The position numbers were made by a program, and so were the translations under genes. DNA of 9,610 nt from an uncultured Cellvibrio sp. (GTDB lineage: Bacteria; Pseudomonadota; Gammaproteobacteria; Pseudomonadales; Cellvibrionaceae): assembly GCA_946886255.1 (NCBI GenBank), contig CAMPIG010000158.1, positions 1 to 9,610 on the forward strand, given 5' to 3'. Shown here piece after piece: positions 1 to 6,062 of this stretch (its first letter is position 1; the number at the start of each line of letters is the position of its first letter). A model generated the notes under the pieces. The model did no database searches and was not told the origin of the DNA. It was given only the letters and a program-made list of their open reading frames with translations.

Positions 1-431
1 CCGGCCACAGTGTGACCGCAATTTATGAAATTACACCGGTCGGTGAAGGCAAGCCGTTACTGGAGCACAGTCGTTATGCTCCGGAGGAGCATGTAAAACC
101 ACTCAATAACACCGGGAATGAATACGCTTTTTTACGAATTCGCTACAAACTACCGGGCGAAAAGCAATCGCAGTTGATCGAGCAACCGATAACTGCAAAT
201 CAGTCGATCAAGCTGGATAAGATTGCGCTTGACTCACTTCAGCAAGAAGCCGGCTTTGCCACCGCCGTCGCTGGCTTTGCCCAGTTGTTGCGCGGCAGCC
301 ATTTTATCGGCGACTACACTTATGAAGATGTGATTGCCTTGGCCCAAAAAACCAAAGGCGCAGATGACTACGGCTACCGCACCGAATTTATTCAGCTGGT
401 ACGCAAAGCGAAATTAGCGAAAGCGATGTAG
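1..431 (+). CDS. vWFA / DUF3520 protein, C-terminal part (5' end outside window)
   Basis: This is the 3' end of a gene that begins before the window. The open frame runs from base 3 (first complete codon) to TAG at 429-431. The first visible residues (GHSVTAIYEITPVGEGKP) continue without an obvious start, and the GTG at 12 has no reason to be an initiator. The 'VTAIYEI' opening and the C-terminal 'DDYGYRTEFIQLVRKAK' pattern resemble the C-terminal DUF3520 region that follows a von Willebrand factor A domain in YfbK-like proteins. The vWA domain with its MIDAS metal site would lie upstream and cannot be seen here. The cellular role of this family is poorly known, and many members are membrane or envelope associated. 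The gene is followed 7 bp later by a strong hairpin, so it probably ends its transcription unit. The family call rests on recalled sequence patterns and is fairly secure; the function is not. Confidence 0.8.
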   Translation, partial: GHSVTAIYEITPVGEGKPLLEHSRYAPEEHVKPLNNTGNEYAFLRIRYKLPGEKQSQLIEQPITANQSIKLDKIALDSLQQEAGFATAVAGFAQLLRGSHFIGDYTYEDVIALAQKTKGADDYGYRTEFIQLVRKAKLAKAM

Positions 432-438
432 TGATGAG

Positions 439-471
439 TTGCCGGAGCCAAACGGATCATGGCTCCGGCAA
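439..471. terminator. Perfect 12-bp hairpin between convergent genes
   Basis: TTGCCGGAGCCA (439-450) and TGGCTCCGGCAA (460-471) are exact reverse complements around a 9-nt loop, making a GC-rich stem. It lies just after the vWFA stop and before the 3' end of the convergent DUF1993 gene. On the + strand the stem is followed by an interrupted T-rich stretch (TGTATTGGATATTTT), so termination of the upstream + gene is the best reading. There is no clear U-tract on the - side, so bidirectional action is uncertain. Confidence 0.65.
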
Positions 472-508
472 TGTATTGGATATTTTCTACCGTTATTTAA
501 ATGCCTAC

Positions 509-1018
509 TCATGCATTCTTAAAAGGCATAGCCCCAAGATAATCTTTTTTCCCCAGGTCAACACCATTGTGCCGCAAGATGGCATAGGCGGTAGTGACGT
601 GAAAGTAAAGATTGGGAGTCGCGTGCTGAACGGCATACTCAAAGCCGGTGAGATATTTTCCTTCCCAACGTGGCTGACTAATGGAACGCTCTTTCGCGCC
701 TTCAAAATCCTCGGGTTTAATACCCGACAGATAATCCAGCACGTCATGAATCCGTGCTTTCAATTCCGCCACACTGGTTTCATTATCCTCGTGGACAGGC
801 GCCGTTTTACCGATCAATCGCGCCACACCCAACTTGGCCGTATCGCAAGCAATTTGCACCTGGCGAATCAAATGAAACTGATCCGGCGCCAAGCGAGCAT
901 TTAACAATACCGACGGATTAAACTTTTTCGTTTCGGCATAGGCCGATGCCTTGTCGAGAATCAGGTCCAGATTGGTCAACATCTTGGAAAATTGAATAAC
1001 GGTGAGTTCATATAACAT
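509..1018 (-). CDS. DUF1993 family protein
   Basis: This encodes a soluble protein of 169 residues that looks like a full-length DUF1993 domain protein, a family with a predicted helical, DinB-like bundle and no established activity. Family-like features include the opening 'LYELTVIQFSKMLTNLDLILDKA', a middle 'LNARLAPDQFHLIRQVQIACDTAK', and the late 'YFHVTTAYAILRHNGVDLGKKDYLG', which carries histidines that in DinB-like folds could bind metal (inference). I see no signal peptide or membrane segment. ATG at 1018 was chosen. A GTG three bases upstream, at 1021, is equally in frame, and a GGAG at 1028-1031 stands 9 nt from the ATG and 6 nt from the GTG, so either could be used. The gene is convergent with the vWFA gene and seems to stand alone. 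The family call is good; the function is unknown. Confidence 0.85.
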   Translation of the reverse strand: MLYELTVIQFSKMLTNLDLILDKASAYAETKKFNPSVLLNARLAPDQFHLIRQVQIACDTAKLGVARLIGKTAPVHEDNETSVAELKARIHDVLDYLSGIKPEDFEGAKERSISQPRWEGKYLTGFEYAVQHATPNLYFHVTTAYAILRHNGVDLGKKDYLGAMPFKNA

Positions 1019-1381
1019 CACAATAACTCCGGTAAGTTCGTGGGGCGAAATTTTTGAACATCAGCATAGCAGACAACTGCGCCAATTCCGCAGGTTGAAT
1101 GCATCATATGCCAGGCATTTTCTCCAAGGGGAATGCCTGTGTTTCATTGATTGTTATTTCTGAAGTGGCGCTGTAGTCAATCTTTGCGCAACAAGAGGGA
1201 ATAAACGATAATGCGCGCGGCCGGGACCACCTTCGTCGGTCAATAATAAATGCCTTGGATGGCCAGCTGCGCTCTGCCATCGTATAAAGATAAAAAATCG
1301 CGCTTATCAAATTGCGGCTATGCTCTTAGGGTAACCAATAGCCGCTGTGCAACGGACAGCTGTGTGGAGACACAAGATCGA
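1019..1381. other. Gene-free stretch between divergent DUF1993 and GGDEF genes
   Basis: About 360 bp lies between two divergently transcribed genes. It holds an imperfect hairpin (AGGCATT 1113-1119 with AATGCCT 1132-1138, extendable by G-T pairs), the ribosome-binding site of the DUF1993 gene (1028-1031), and two possible promoters reading right. One is TTGCGC-N17-GATAAT (1184-1212); the better is TGGCCA-N17-TATAAA (1260-1288). An open frame upstream of the cyclase start (from ATG 1250) has no recognisable protein signal. I see no RNA gene or repeat. Confidence 0.5.
1260..1288 (+). promoter_or_regulatory. Candidate sigma-70 promoter of the diguanylate cyclase gene
   Basis: TGGCCA (1260-1265, 4/6 to TTGACA), a 17-bp spacer and TATAAA (1283-1288, 5/6 to TATAAT) lie about 95 bp before the ATG at 1382. 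Transcription from here would start near 1295, downstream of the alternative ATG at 1250, which supports the shorter protein. An alternative promoter, TTGCGC-N17-GATAAT at 1184-1212, cannot be excluded. Confidence 0.4.
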
Positions 1382-2356
1382 ATGCTCGAAGATTCCAAAA
1401 AAAGATTCCAGCTTGGCTTGATCTATTTGTTCGCCGCTCTCGCCACCCTCGGCGTTGCGCCCTTTGTGGTGCTGCGCTATCTCAATGGTGAATACGTCAA
1501 GGCGGCACTGGACCTGTTCATTGTCATCATCGCCGGGGCGAACGCTTGGTATGCGCACCGCACACAGTCGGTGTTTTACCCCTCTATCCTCGCAGCGATG
1601 CAATATAGTATTGCCACCATCGCGATAATCTATCTGAATGGTCCCCTGTATTTCTTCTGGATATTCCCAGCCTTCAGTGCGAATTTTTTCCTGTTGCGCA
1701 CACCGTTTGCGGTAACTGTTAACTTGCTGATCATGCTCGCCATGATCCCTGTTGCCATGCAAGTCGAGGATCCGGTGGCGGCTGCTGGCATGTTAGCGGC
1801 CCTGTTGTTTGCCGGCAGCATGACATTCGTTTTTTCCCGCGAGGCAAATAAGCATCATGAGCTGTTGCAGACGTATGCTACCCAGGATGCTCTGACTCAT
1901 CTGGGCAATCGGCGCTCCATGGATCTGGAGATGACCCGCTGCATTGATGACTTCAAACGTAGCGGAACGCCCGCTACCGTTATCGTGTTGGACCTGGATC
2001 ACTTTAAGGAGGTAAATGATAACTTTGGTCATCAATGTGGCGATGAGTTGCTGGTGGATATCGCCAACCTGTTACGTCAGCGCGCGCGTAAGACTGACCG
2101 ACTGTTCCGCTTCGGCGGTGAGGAGTTTGTCATCCTCGCCCGCAACACCCATCGCGATGCCGCGAGAGTGGTAGCGGAAGATTTTCGTACCCAAATCGCC
2201 GCGCACATTAAAAGCCCGGCTGGCGCTATCACCACGTCGCTGGGTTGCGCCGAATTGAGAAGTGAGGAAACTGCCATTCAATGGTTTGAGCGGGCAGATC
2301 GAGCTATGTATCAGGCCAAGGAGGACGGGCGTAACCGGGTTGTTCTCGCCGATTAA
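1382..2356 (+). CDS. Membrane-bound GGDEF diguanylate cyclase
   Basis: The 324-residue protein has an integral-membrane N-terminus and a C-terminal GGDEF domain, and is expected to make cyclic di-GMP from two GTP at the inner membrane. About six hydrophobic segments are visible (roughly residues 11-31, 39-57, 67-85, 88-105, 109-126 and 132-151), with no recognised ligand-binding family. The cyclase domain starts near 'DALTHLGNRR', continues with 'LDLDHFKEVNDNFGHQCGDELL', and carries GGEEF at 245-249, so the active site is intact. RKTD at 236-239, five residues before GGEEF, is the canonical RxxD inhibitory site, so product feedback is likely. No EAL or HD-GYP domain is present. ATG 1382 was chosen because it precedes a typical short cytoplasmic tail and has GGAG at 1366-1369, although the 12-nt spacing is long. 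The frame is open back to ATG 1250, but those extra 44 residues look non-coding. The gene ends 38 bp from the convergent UDG-like gene. Cyclase identity is firm; the signal sensed is unknown. Confidence 0.93.
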   Translation: MLEDSKKRFQLGLIYLFAALATLGVAPFVVLRYLNGEYVKAALDLFIVIIAGANAWYAHRTQSVFYPSILAAMQYSIATIAIIYLNGPLYFFWIFPAFSANFFLLRTPFAVTVNLLIMLAMIPVAMQVEDPVAAAGMLAALLFAGSMTFVFSREANKHHELLQTYATQDALTHLGNRRSMDLEMTRCIDDFKRSGTPATVIVLDLDHFKEVNDNFGHQCGDELLVDIANLLRQRARKTDRLFRFGGEEFVILARNTHRDAARVVAEDFRTQIAAHIKSPAGAITTSLGCAELRSEETAIQWFERADRAMYQAKEDGRNRVVLAD

Positions 2357-2394
2357 CTAATTCAAATAGATCACTCACCCAACACCGTTCGTCT

Positions 2395-2982
2395 TCACGC
2401 TTTCAATACTTGCCGTACCCGTCGGCGCAAGGCCGGCACCACCTCTTCCTCAAACCAGGCATTGCGCCGCAACCAGATATTGTTGCGCGGACTGGGGTGC
2501 GGCAAGGGGAGGACAGCAGGAAAATAATCGCGCCAGGCTTTTACCGTGTCGGTCAGCGTCGCTGGTCGCTGCGGCAGGTGGTAGGCCAAAGCATATTGGC
2601 CAATGACCAGTGTTAATCGCACCTCCGTCAGTTGCTCCAGCAAGGCTTGCCGCCATTGCACCGCACATTCCGGACGCGGCGCCAGATCGCCGGATTTTCC
2701 GGTTCCGGGATAACAAAACCCCATAGGCAAAATAGCGATGCGGCGCGCATCGTAAAATTCCGCTCGCGTCACCCCCATCCAATCACGCAGACGCTCGCCA
2801 CTAGCGTCGTTAAAGGGTACTCCCGTTTCATGAACCTTTCTCCCCGGCGCTTGACTGGCAATCAGGATGCGCGCCCGGGGGTCAATCTGGATAACCGGAT
2901 TGGCTCCATGAGGCAAATGCGCCGTGCAGAGATCACACGATCGCACCGCCTCGACCAGTGGGATCAACTCACCATCAGTCAT
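2395..2982 (-). CDS. Uracil-DNA glycosylase family protein, likely Fe-S cluster type
   Basis: This encodes a 195-residue cytoplasmic protein of the uracil-DNA glycosylase superfamily. The motif 'SQAPGRKVHETGVPFND' (43-59) corresponds to the GxAPG active-site loop, and 'PLPHPSPRN' (159-167) to the HPS motif that contacts DNA. Four cysteines stand as C16-x2-C19 and C90-x15-C106, the arrangement that ligates a [4Fe-4S] cluster in family 4 UDGs. That cluster is inferred from spacing, not shown. The active-site loop lacks the acidic residue usual just after the family 4 loop, so this is probably a separate UDG-like subfamily, and glycosylase activity is not certain. ATG 2982 was chosen because its A is the last base of the trxC stop (TGATG), the normal form of translational coupling. 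The longer open frame reaching 3105 lies inside trxC and is not family-like. It is probably co-transcribed with trxC. Confidence 0.85.
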   Translation of the reverse strand: MTDGELIPLVEAVRSCDLCTAHLPHGANPVIQIDPRARILIASQAPGRKVHETGVPFNDASGERLRDWMGVTRAEFYDARRIAILPMGFCYPGTGKSGDLAPRPECAVQWRQALLEQLTEVRLTLVIGQYALAYHLPQRPATLTDTVKAWRDYFPAVLPLPHPSPRNNIWLRRNAWFEEEVVPALRRRVRQVLKA

Positions 2983-3419
2983 CAGGGGTTGAGGCTCTGA
3001 TACACCCATTGCATCAGCTGCGGCAGAGGCAGTGCACCGGATACCCGTTGAACCTCCTGGCCACCTTTGAACAGAATGAGCGTGGGAATACTGCGAATTG
3101 ACCACCCCTCACCTACCAGGGGTTCTGCTTCGGTATTGAGCTTGATCAGCCGCACGTAGGGTTCAAGACGTTGCGCTGCTGCTTCGAAGACCGGTGCAAA
3201 ACTTTGACAGGGACCACACCAGGGCGCCCAGCAATCCACTAACACCGGTATCTCATTGTTACCCAACACAGCCTGCGCATTAGCACTGGTGAGGTTCATA
3301 GGGTGCCCGGAGAAGAGCGGTGTTTTACAACTACCGCATTTGGGGCCATCACCCAACCGCTCTGCGGGCAGTCGATTGGTGGCAAGGCATTGGGGACAAG
3401 TAATTTGCAGGCTGCTCAT
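2982..3419 (-). CDS. trxC: Thioredoxin 2 (zinc-ribbon thioredoxin TrxC)
   Basis: A 145-residue cytoplasmic thioredoxin of the TrxC type, which reduces protein disulfides with electrons from thioredoxin reductase and in E. coli belongs to the oxidative-stress response. The N-terminal zinc ribbon is seen as C8-x2-C11 and C28-x2-C31. The thioredoxin fold follows with WCGPC (67-71) in 'WAPWCGPC' and the cis-proline P112 in 'IRSIPTLILF'. Length matches E. coli TrxC (139 residues). One unusual residue is Cys63 in 'VDCWAPWCGPC', where Phe is normal, putting a third cysteine close to the active site. The ATG has AGGA at 3429-3432, 9 nt upstream. It follows motB by 81 bp, which may hold its own weak promoter, and its stop overlaps the UDG-like start by one base. 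I see no OxyR site that I could defend. Confidence 0.95.
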   Translation of the reverse strand: MSSLQITCPQCLATNRLPAERLGDGPKCGSCKTPLFSGHPMNLTSANAQAVLGNNEIPVLVDCWAPWCGPCQSFAPVFEAAAQRLEPYVRLIKLNTEAEPLVGEGWSIRSIPTLILFKGGQEVQRVSGALPLPQLMQWVYQSLNP

Positions 3420-3500
3420 GGTGGTGGGTCCTGAAACACAAAGAGGGCGTCTGGAGGCTATTTCAGGCCGGGTGTGCTTTTTTCAAGCGTTGACAAACCA

Positions 3501-4505
3501 TCATCGCCTGGTATCACGCGACTCTCTATCACGCGACTGGGCATCAATGGCTGCATCGACCTCCGATTCCGACATTACACGCGACGCGCCGTCCTGCTCA
3601 ACCTCGGTGCGCGGTGCGGACGGAATAGGATCGGTGATGAAATCGGAGCTCTTAAGGCCGCTACCGCCACTGGCTAAGGCATCGGATACAGCTTTCTTCA
3701 AAACGATAATAGCGATGCGCCGATTAATAGGATCCATCGGCTTATCAACCAGCAGCGGCGCGACAGATCCCATCCCCTGCACTGTGGCCACTTTGGCCTC
3801 GGGGTAAGTTCCCTCCAACAGGGCGCGACGCGCACTGTTGGCACGATCGGCGGATAGCTCCCAGTTGGTATAGGATGCACCGGCACCGTAAGGCATGGCG
3901 TCGGTATGGCCGGTAACGCTTATCTTGTTGGGGACTTTATCGATGATAGGTGCCAACGCCTGGAGCACATCTTTGGAGTAATACTTGAGTCGCGCGCTAC
4001 CTACATCAAACATGGGTCGCTGCTCTTTATCCACAATCTGGATACGCAGCCCCAAGGCGGTGAAGTCGATCAGAATCTGGTCTTTCAACAACTCAAACAC
4101 CGTATCCAGGCTGATCTCAGTTTCCAGTTGTTCTTTCAATTCTTCCAGTTGCTCCTGCTCGGCCTGTTCCAACTGCCGACGCAACTCATCTTCGGAGAGT
4201 TCGGGTATATCTGATTTCTCCTGGGGGGACTCTGACTCTTTCGGTTCGGGCGTGAGGTCAATGACACCGGAATCCGCACCGCCCGGCCCGATGATAAATT
4301 CATTGCCGGGATCCTGAAAGTAACCGGCTATCGCCAGTTGTTGCTCCTTGGTGGTGGTTTCCAATACCCACATCAACAAGAAAAACGCCATCATCGCCGT
4401 CATAAAGTCAGCGAAAGCCACCTTCCACGAACCACCATGGTGACCGTGACCATGGCCCTTTTTCTTGCGAACGATAATGACTGACTGAGCACCCTTTTCC
4501 ATCAT
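3501..4505 (-). CDS. motB: Flagellar motor stator protein MotB
   Basis: This 334-residue MotB, with MotA, forms the proton-driven stator that powers the flagellar motor and anchors it to peptidoglycan. A His/Lys-rich cytoplasmic tail (13-25) precedes a single membrane helix, 'VAFADFMTAMMAFFLLMWVL' (29-48), holding the proton-carrying Asp33 (E. coli Asp32). A plug-like amphipathic stretch follows (about 53-65), then an acidic, Gln/Glu-rich coiled-coil linker (about 86-130), then an OmpA-like peptidoglycan-binding domain with GHTD (199-202), 'NWELSADRANSARR' (214-227) and a late NRR. Some 65 residues continue after that domain, ending in a short SRD repeat; this tail is longer than usual and polar. 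Two adjacent ATGs (4505 and 4502) are possible, with the Shine-Dalgarno AAAGG overlapping the motA stop 6 or 9 nt upstream. The gap to motA is 9 nt, so the genes are coupled. Proton rather than sodium use is inferred from E. coli-like residues. Confidence 0.96.
   Translation of the reverse strand: MMEKGAQSVIIVRKKKGHGHGHHGGSWKVAFADFMTAMMAFFLLMWVLETTTKEQQLAIAGYFQDPGNEFIIGPGGADSGVIDLTPEPKESESPQEKSDIPELSEDELRRQLEQAEQEQLEELKEQLETEISLDTVFELLKDQILIDFTALGLRIQIVDKEQRPMFDVGSARLKYYSKDVLQALAPIIDKVPNKISVTGHTDAMPYGAGASYTNWELSADRANSARRALLEGTYPEAKVATVQGMGSVAPLLVDKPMDPINRRIAIIVLKKAVSDALASGGSGLKSSDFITDPIPSAPRTEVEQDGASRVMSESEVDAAIDAQSRDRESRDTRR
3512..3538. repeat. 12-bp direct repeat in the 3' end of motB
   Basis: TATCACGCGACT occurs at 3512-3523 and again at 3527-3538, separated by CTC, giving a 15-bp period. 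On the coding (-) strand it encodes the near-terminal SRD-RE-SRD segment of MotB. Because the period is a multiple of three, gain or loss of one unit keeps the frame and would only change the tail length. Confidence 0.8.
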
Positions 4506-4514
4506 CAGTAGCCT

Positions 4515-5369
4515 TTACTTCTTGGCACGATATTGTTCTTCAAGCTCAGTAAAGCTTGGGCGCACACTGTGATACAGCACCTTACGGCCGCACTCCACCG
4601 CGATCTGCGGCGGCAATCCGTTCATTGATGCCATCAGGCAAGCCTTGATGCATTCGTAGAAATGCGCTTCGTCGCGATTTTTGTGTTCGAGGTAAGCAGA
4701 GAAGGGGCCGATAAAACCGTAGGCAAACAAAATACCCAAGAGCGTTCCCACCAAGGCGGCTGCCACAGATACACCCAGCTCTTGCGGTGGACCACCAAGT
4801 TTGCCCATGGTGATCACGATCCCTAAAACGGCGGCCACAATCCCAAAACCGGGCAAACCATCGGCGGCCTTGGCAATAGCACCAGGAACCAATGCCGCTT
4901 CCTGATGATGCCCTTCCAGCTCCTGATCGATCAGCGACTCCAGCTCGTGCGGCGCCATACTGCCCACCACCATGATGCGCAGGTAGTCACAAATGAAATC
5001 AATCGCGTGATGGTTTTTAAGGATTTCAGGATAATTACTGAAGATAGGGCTGTTTTCAGGCTCTTCGATATCGCCTTCAATCGCCATCAACCCCTCGCGA
5101 CGGGTTTTGTTGAAGATGTCGTACATCATGGTCAACAAGTCCAGGTACATGGCTTTGTTGTATTTGGAGGGTGTCAGGAGTGCGCCGGCAGATTTAACAA
5201 CGCCGATGCTCACACCCAGGGGGTTGGAAATAATCATTGCCCCCAACGCAGCGCCACAAATGATAATGACCTCACTCGGCTGCCACAGCGCCATGATCTG
5301 GCCGCCGTGCATGGTATAACCCAACAAGATACAGCCGATGACGACCACCGCACCGATAATAGTATTCAC
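4515..5369 (-). CDS. motA: Flagellar motor stator protein MotA
   Basis: This 284-residue MotA subunit of the flagellar stator couples proton flow to rotor torque at the inner membrane. The residues known to matter in E. coli fall at the same numbers: R90 and E98 in the cytoplasmic loop ('KTRREGLMAIEGD'), which contact FliG, and P173 and P222 at the ends of the last two membrane helices. Hydrophobic segments are visible at about 3-20, 33-52, 172-190 and 200-222, as expected for four helices. Translation starts at GTG 5369, preceded by a strong Shine-Dalgarno, GAGGGG (5378-5383), 8 nt away; no nearer ATG fits the family N-terminus 'MNTIIGAVVVIGC'. It is followed 9 nt later by motB. A sigma-28-like promoter lies upstream. 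No other flagellar gene is in the window, so the stator pair is unlinked from the main flagellar clusters here. Confidence 0.97.
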   Translation of the reverse strand: MNTIIGAVVVIGCILLGYTMHGGQIMALWQPSEVIIICGAALGAMIISNPLGVSIGVVKSAGALLTPSKYNKAMYLDLLTMMYDIFNKTRREGLMAIEGDIEEPENSPIFSNYPEILKNHHAIDFICDYLRIMVVGSMAPHELESLIDQELEGHHQEAALVPGAIAKAADGLPGFGIVAAVLGIVITMGKLGGPPQELGVSVAAALVGTLLGILFAYGFIGPFSAYLEHKNRDEAHFYECIKACLMASMNGLPPQIAVECGRKVLYHSVRPSFTELEEQYRAKK

Positions 5370-5475
5370 GCAACTTTCCCCTCAGAACCCCTTGGAACTT
5401 TCTATGCTTTGCAAAATAGTGCCCGGCACAACCCGGCGCAGGTATGCGTATGCTCTTTTGATATGAGCTTCAACG

Positions 5476-5502
5476 TTATCGACAACTATAGATTCTAATT
5501 GA
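5476..5502 (-). promoter_or_regulatory. Candidate sigma-28 (FliA) promoter of motAB
   Basis: On the - strand, TCAA (5502-5499), a 15-bp spacer and GTCGATAA (5483-5476) match the flagellar sigma-28 consensus TAAA-N15-GCCGATAA at 3/4 and 7/8 positions with the exact spacing. The predicted start is about 100 nt before the motA GTG. motAB are classic sigma-28 (late, motility class) genes in enteric bacteria, so motif and context agree. It was found by eye and has no experimental support. Confidence 0.65.
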
Positions 5503-5557
5503 GGGGATTTCCCAAAAATTTACCGAGATGACAAATACCGCACACAGCCAGCGAGGT

Positions 5558-5586
5558 TTGTCACGCTCCGGATGAACTTCTACACA
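5558..5586 (+). promoter_or_regulatory. Weak candidate sigma-70 promoter of the DUF1244 gene
   Basis: TTGTCA (5558-5563, 5/6 to the -35 consensus), a 17-bp spacer and TACACA (5581-5586, 3/6 to the -10) precede the DUF1244 start by about 30 bp. The -10 is poor, so this is only the best available match in the region. Confidence 0.3.
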
Positions 5587-5618
5587 GCCGGCCCAATCCG
5601 CTGTTATGGACTCTGACC

Positions 5619-5924
5619 ATGAAGATCGACCAACTGGACCCTCACACCCAACAAGCCCTGGAAGCAGCCGCCTTTCGCCGGCTGTTGGAACACCTGGACA
5701 GCCGCAAGGATGTACAGAATATTGAGCTGATGAATCTGGCCGGGTTTTGCCGCAATTGCCTGAGTAAATGGTATATGGCAGCTGCTACCGAGCAAGGGAT
5801 TGAACTGGATTACGAAGATGCGCGGGAGCGGGTGTATGGCATGCCTTACCCGGAGTGGAAAGACCGGTACCAAACGCCGGCCAGTGCAGAGACGCAGGCG
5901 CGCTTTAATGGAGATAAGTCCTGA
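5619..5924 (+). CDS. DUF1244 family protein
   Basis: This small soluble protein of 101 residues matches the DUF1244 family, common in proteobacteria and of unknown function. Family-like segments are 'AAFRRLLEHLDSRKDVQNIELMNLAGFCRNCLSKWY' (about 17-52), with Cys44 and Cys47 as a conserved CxxC, and 'VYGMPYPEWKDRYQ' (about 72-85). The CxxC could bind metal or be redox active, but two cysteines alone do not settle this. I see no signal peptide or membrane helix. The ATG at 5619 has a GGA 8 nt upstream (5608-5610), a weak ribosome-binding site. It is divergent from motA and convergent with the SMP-30-like gene, so it seems to be a single-gene unit; a palindrome downstream may end its transcript. 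The family is recognised with good confidence; no function is claimed. Confidence 0.88.
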   Translation: MKIDQLDPHTQQALEAAAFRRLLEHLDSRKDVQNIELMNLAGFCRNCLSKWYMAAATEQGIELDYEDARERVYGMPYPEWKDRYQTPASAETQARFNGDKS

Positions 5925-6003
5925 GGGGACATAGCGACGTCAGTTGCTGGTCTGTTGAGGAAAGTTAGCTGACGCCGCTGGAGGCATGCTGAGGAGATAG
6001 AGT

Positions 6004-6029
6004 GTCGGATTACGCTGCGCTAATCCGAC
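6004..6029. repeat. Intergenic palindrome resembling a dispersed REP-type repeat
   Basis: GTCGGATTA (6004-6012) and TAATCCGAC (6021-6029) form a perfect 9-bp stem around an 8-nt GC-rich loop. The flanks (AGT before, CTACG after) match a palindrome form I recall seeing in many copies between genes in proteobacterial genomes. It sits between the 3' ends of two convergent genes, a typical place for REP-like elements, which may also slow transcription or protect mRNA ends. A T-run (6046-6050) is too far away for a classic terminator. Repetition in this genome cannot be seen from one copy. Confidence 0.5.
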
Positions 6030-6062
6030 CTACGTGCTCATCAAGTTTTTAGCCAAGTATCA

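Noticed and set aside
431..904. 157-codon + strand ORF opposite DUF1993
   Set aside because: It is antisense to a recognisable gene, overlaps the hairpin, and its translation has no family-like pattern.
1250..1381. N-terminal extension of the diguanylate cyclase from ATG 1250
   Set aside because: The 44 residues are low in membrane or domain character and rich in scattered Cys/Ser, and the best promoter (-10 at 1283-1288) lies inside them. ATG 1382 gives a normal start before the first helix.
2632..3000. 122-codon + strand ORF opposite the UDG-like gene
   Set aside because: It is a shadow frame with no start signal; the opposite strand has conserved UDG motifs.
2983..3105. Upstream extension of the UDG-like frame into trxC
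   Set aside because: It lies wholly within the firmly identified trxC gene. The TGATG start at 2982 fits the family N-terminus just ahead of the CxxC.
3421..3484. Possible terminator between motB and trxC (CCTGAAA/TTTCAGG with a nearby T-run)
   Set aside because: The T-run is on the + strand, where no gene ends, and the loop is long, so it does not work as a terminator for motB on the - strand.
4905..5498. 197-codon + strand ORF opposite motA
   Set aside because: It is antisense to motA, whose key residues are all present. His/Gln-rich translation is typical of a shadow frame.
5938..5974. Inverted repeat CGTCAG/CTGACG downstream of the DUF1244 gene
   Set aside because: Six base pairs around a 25-nt loop is too weak to call a terminator.
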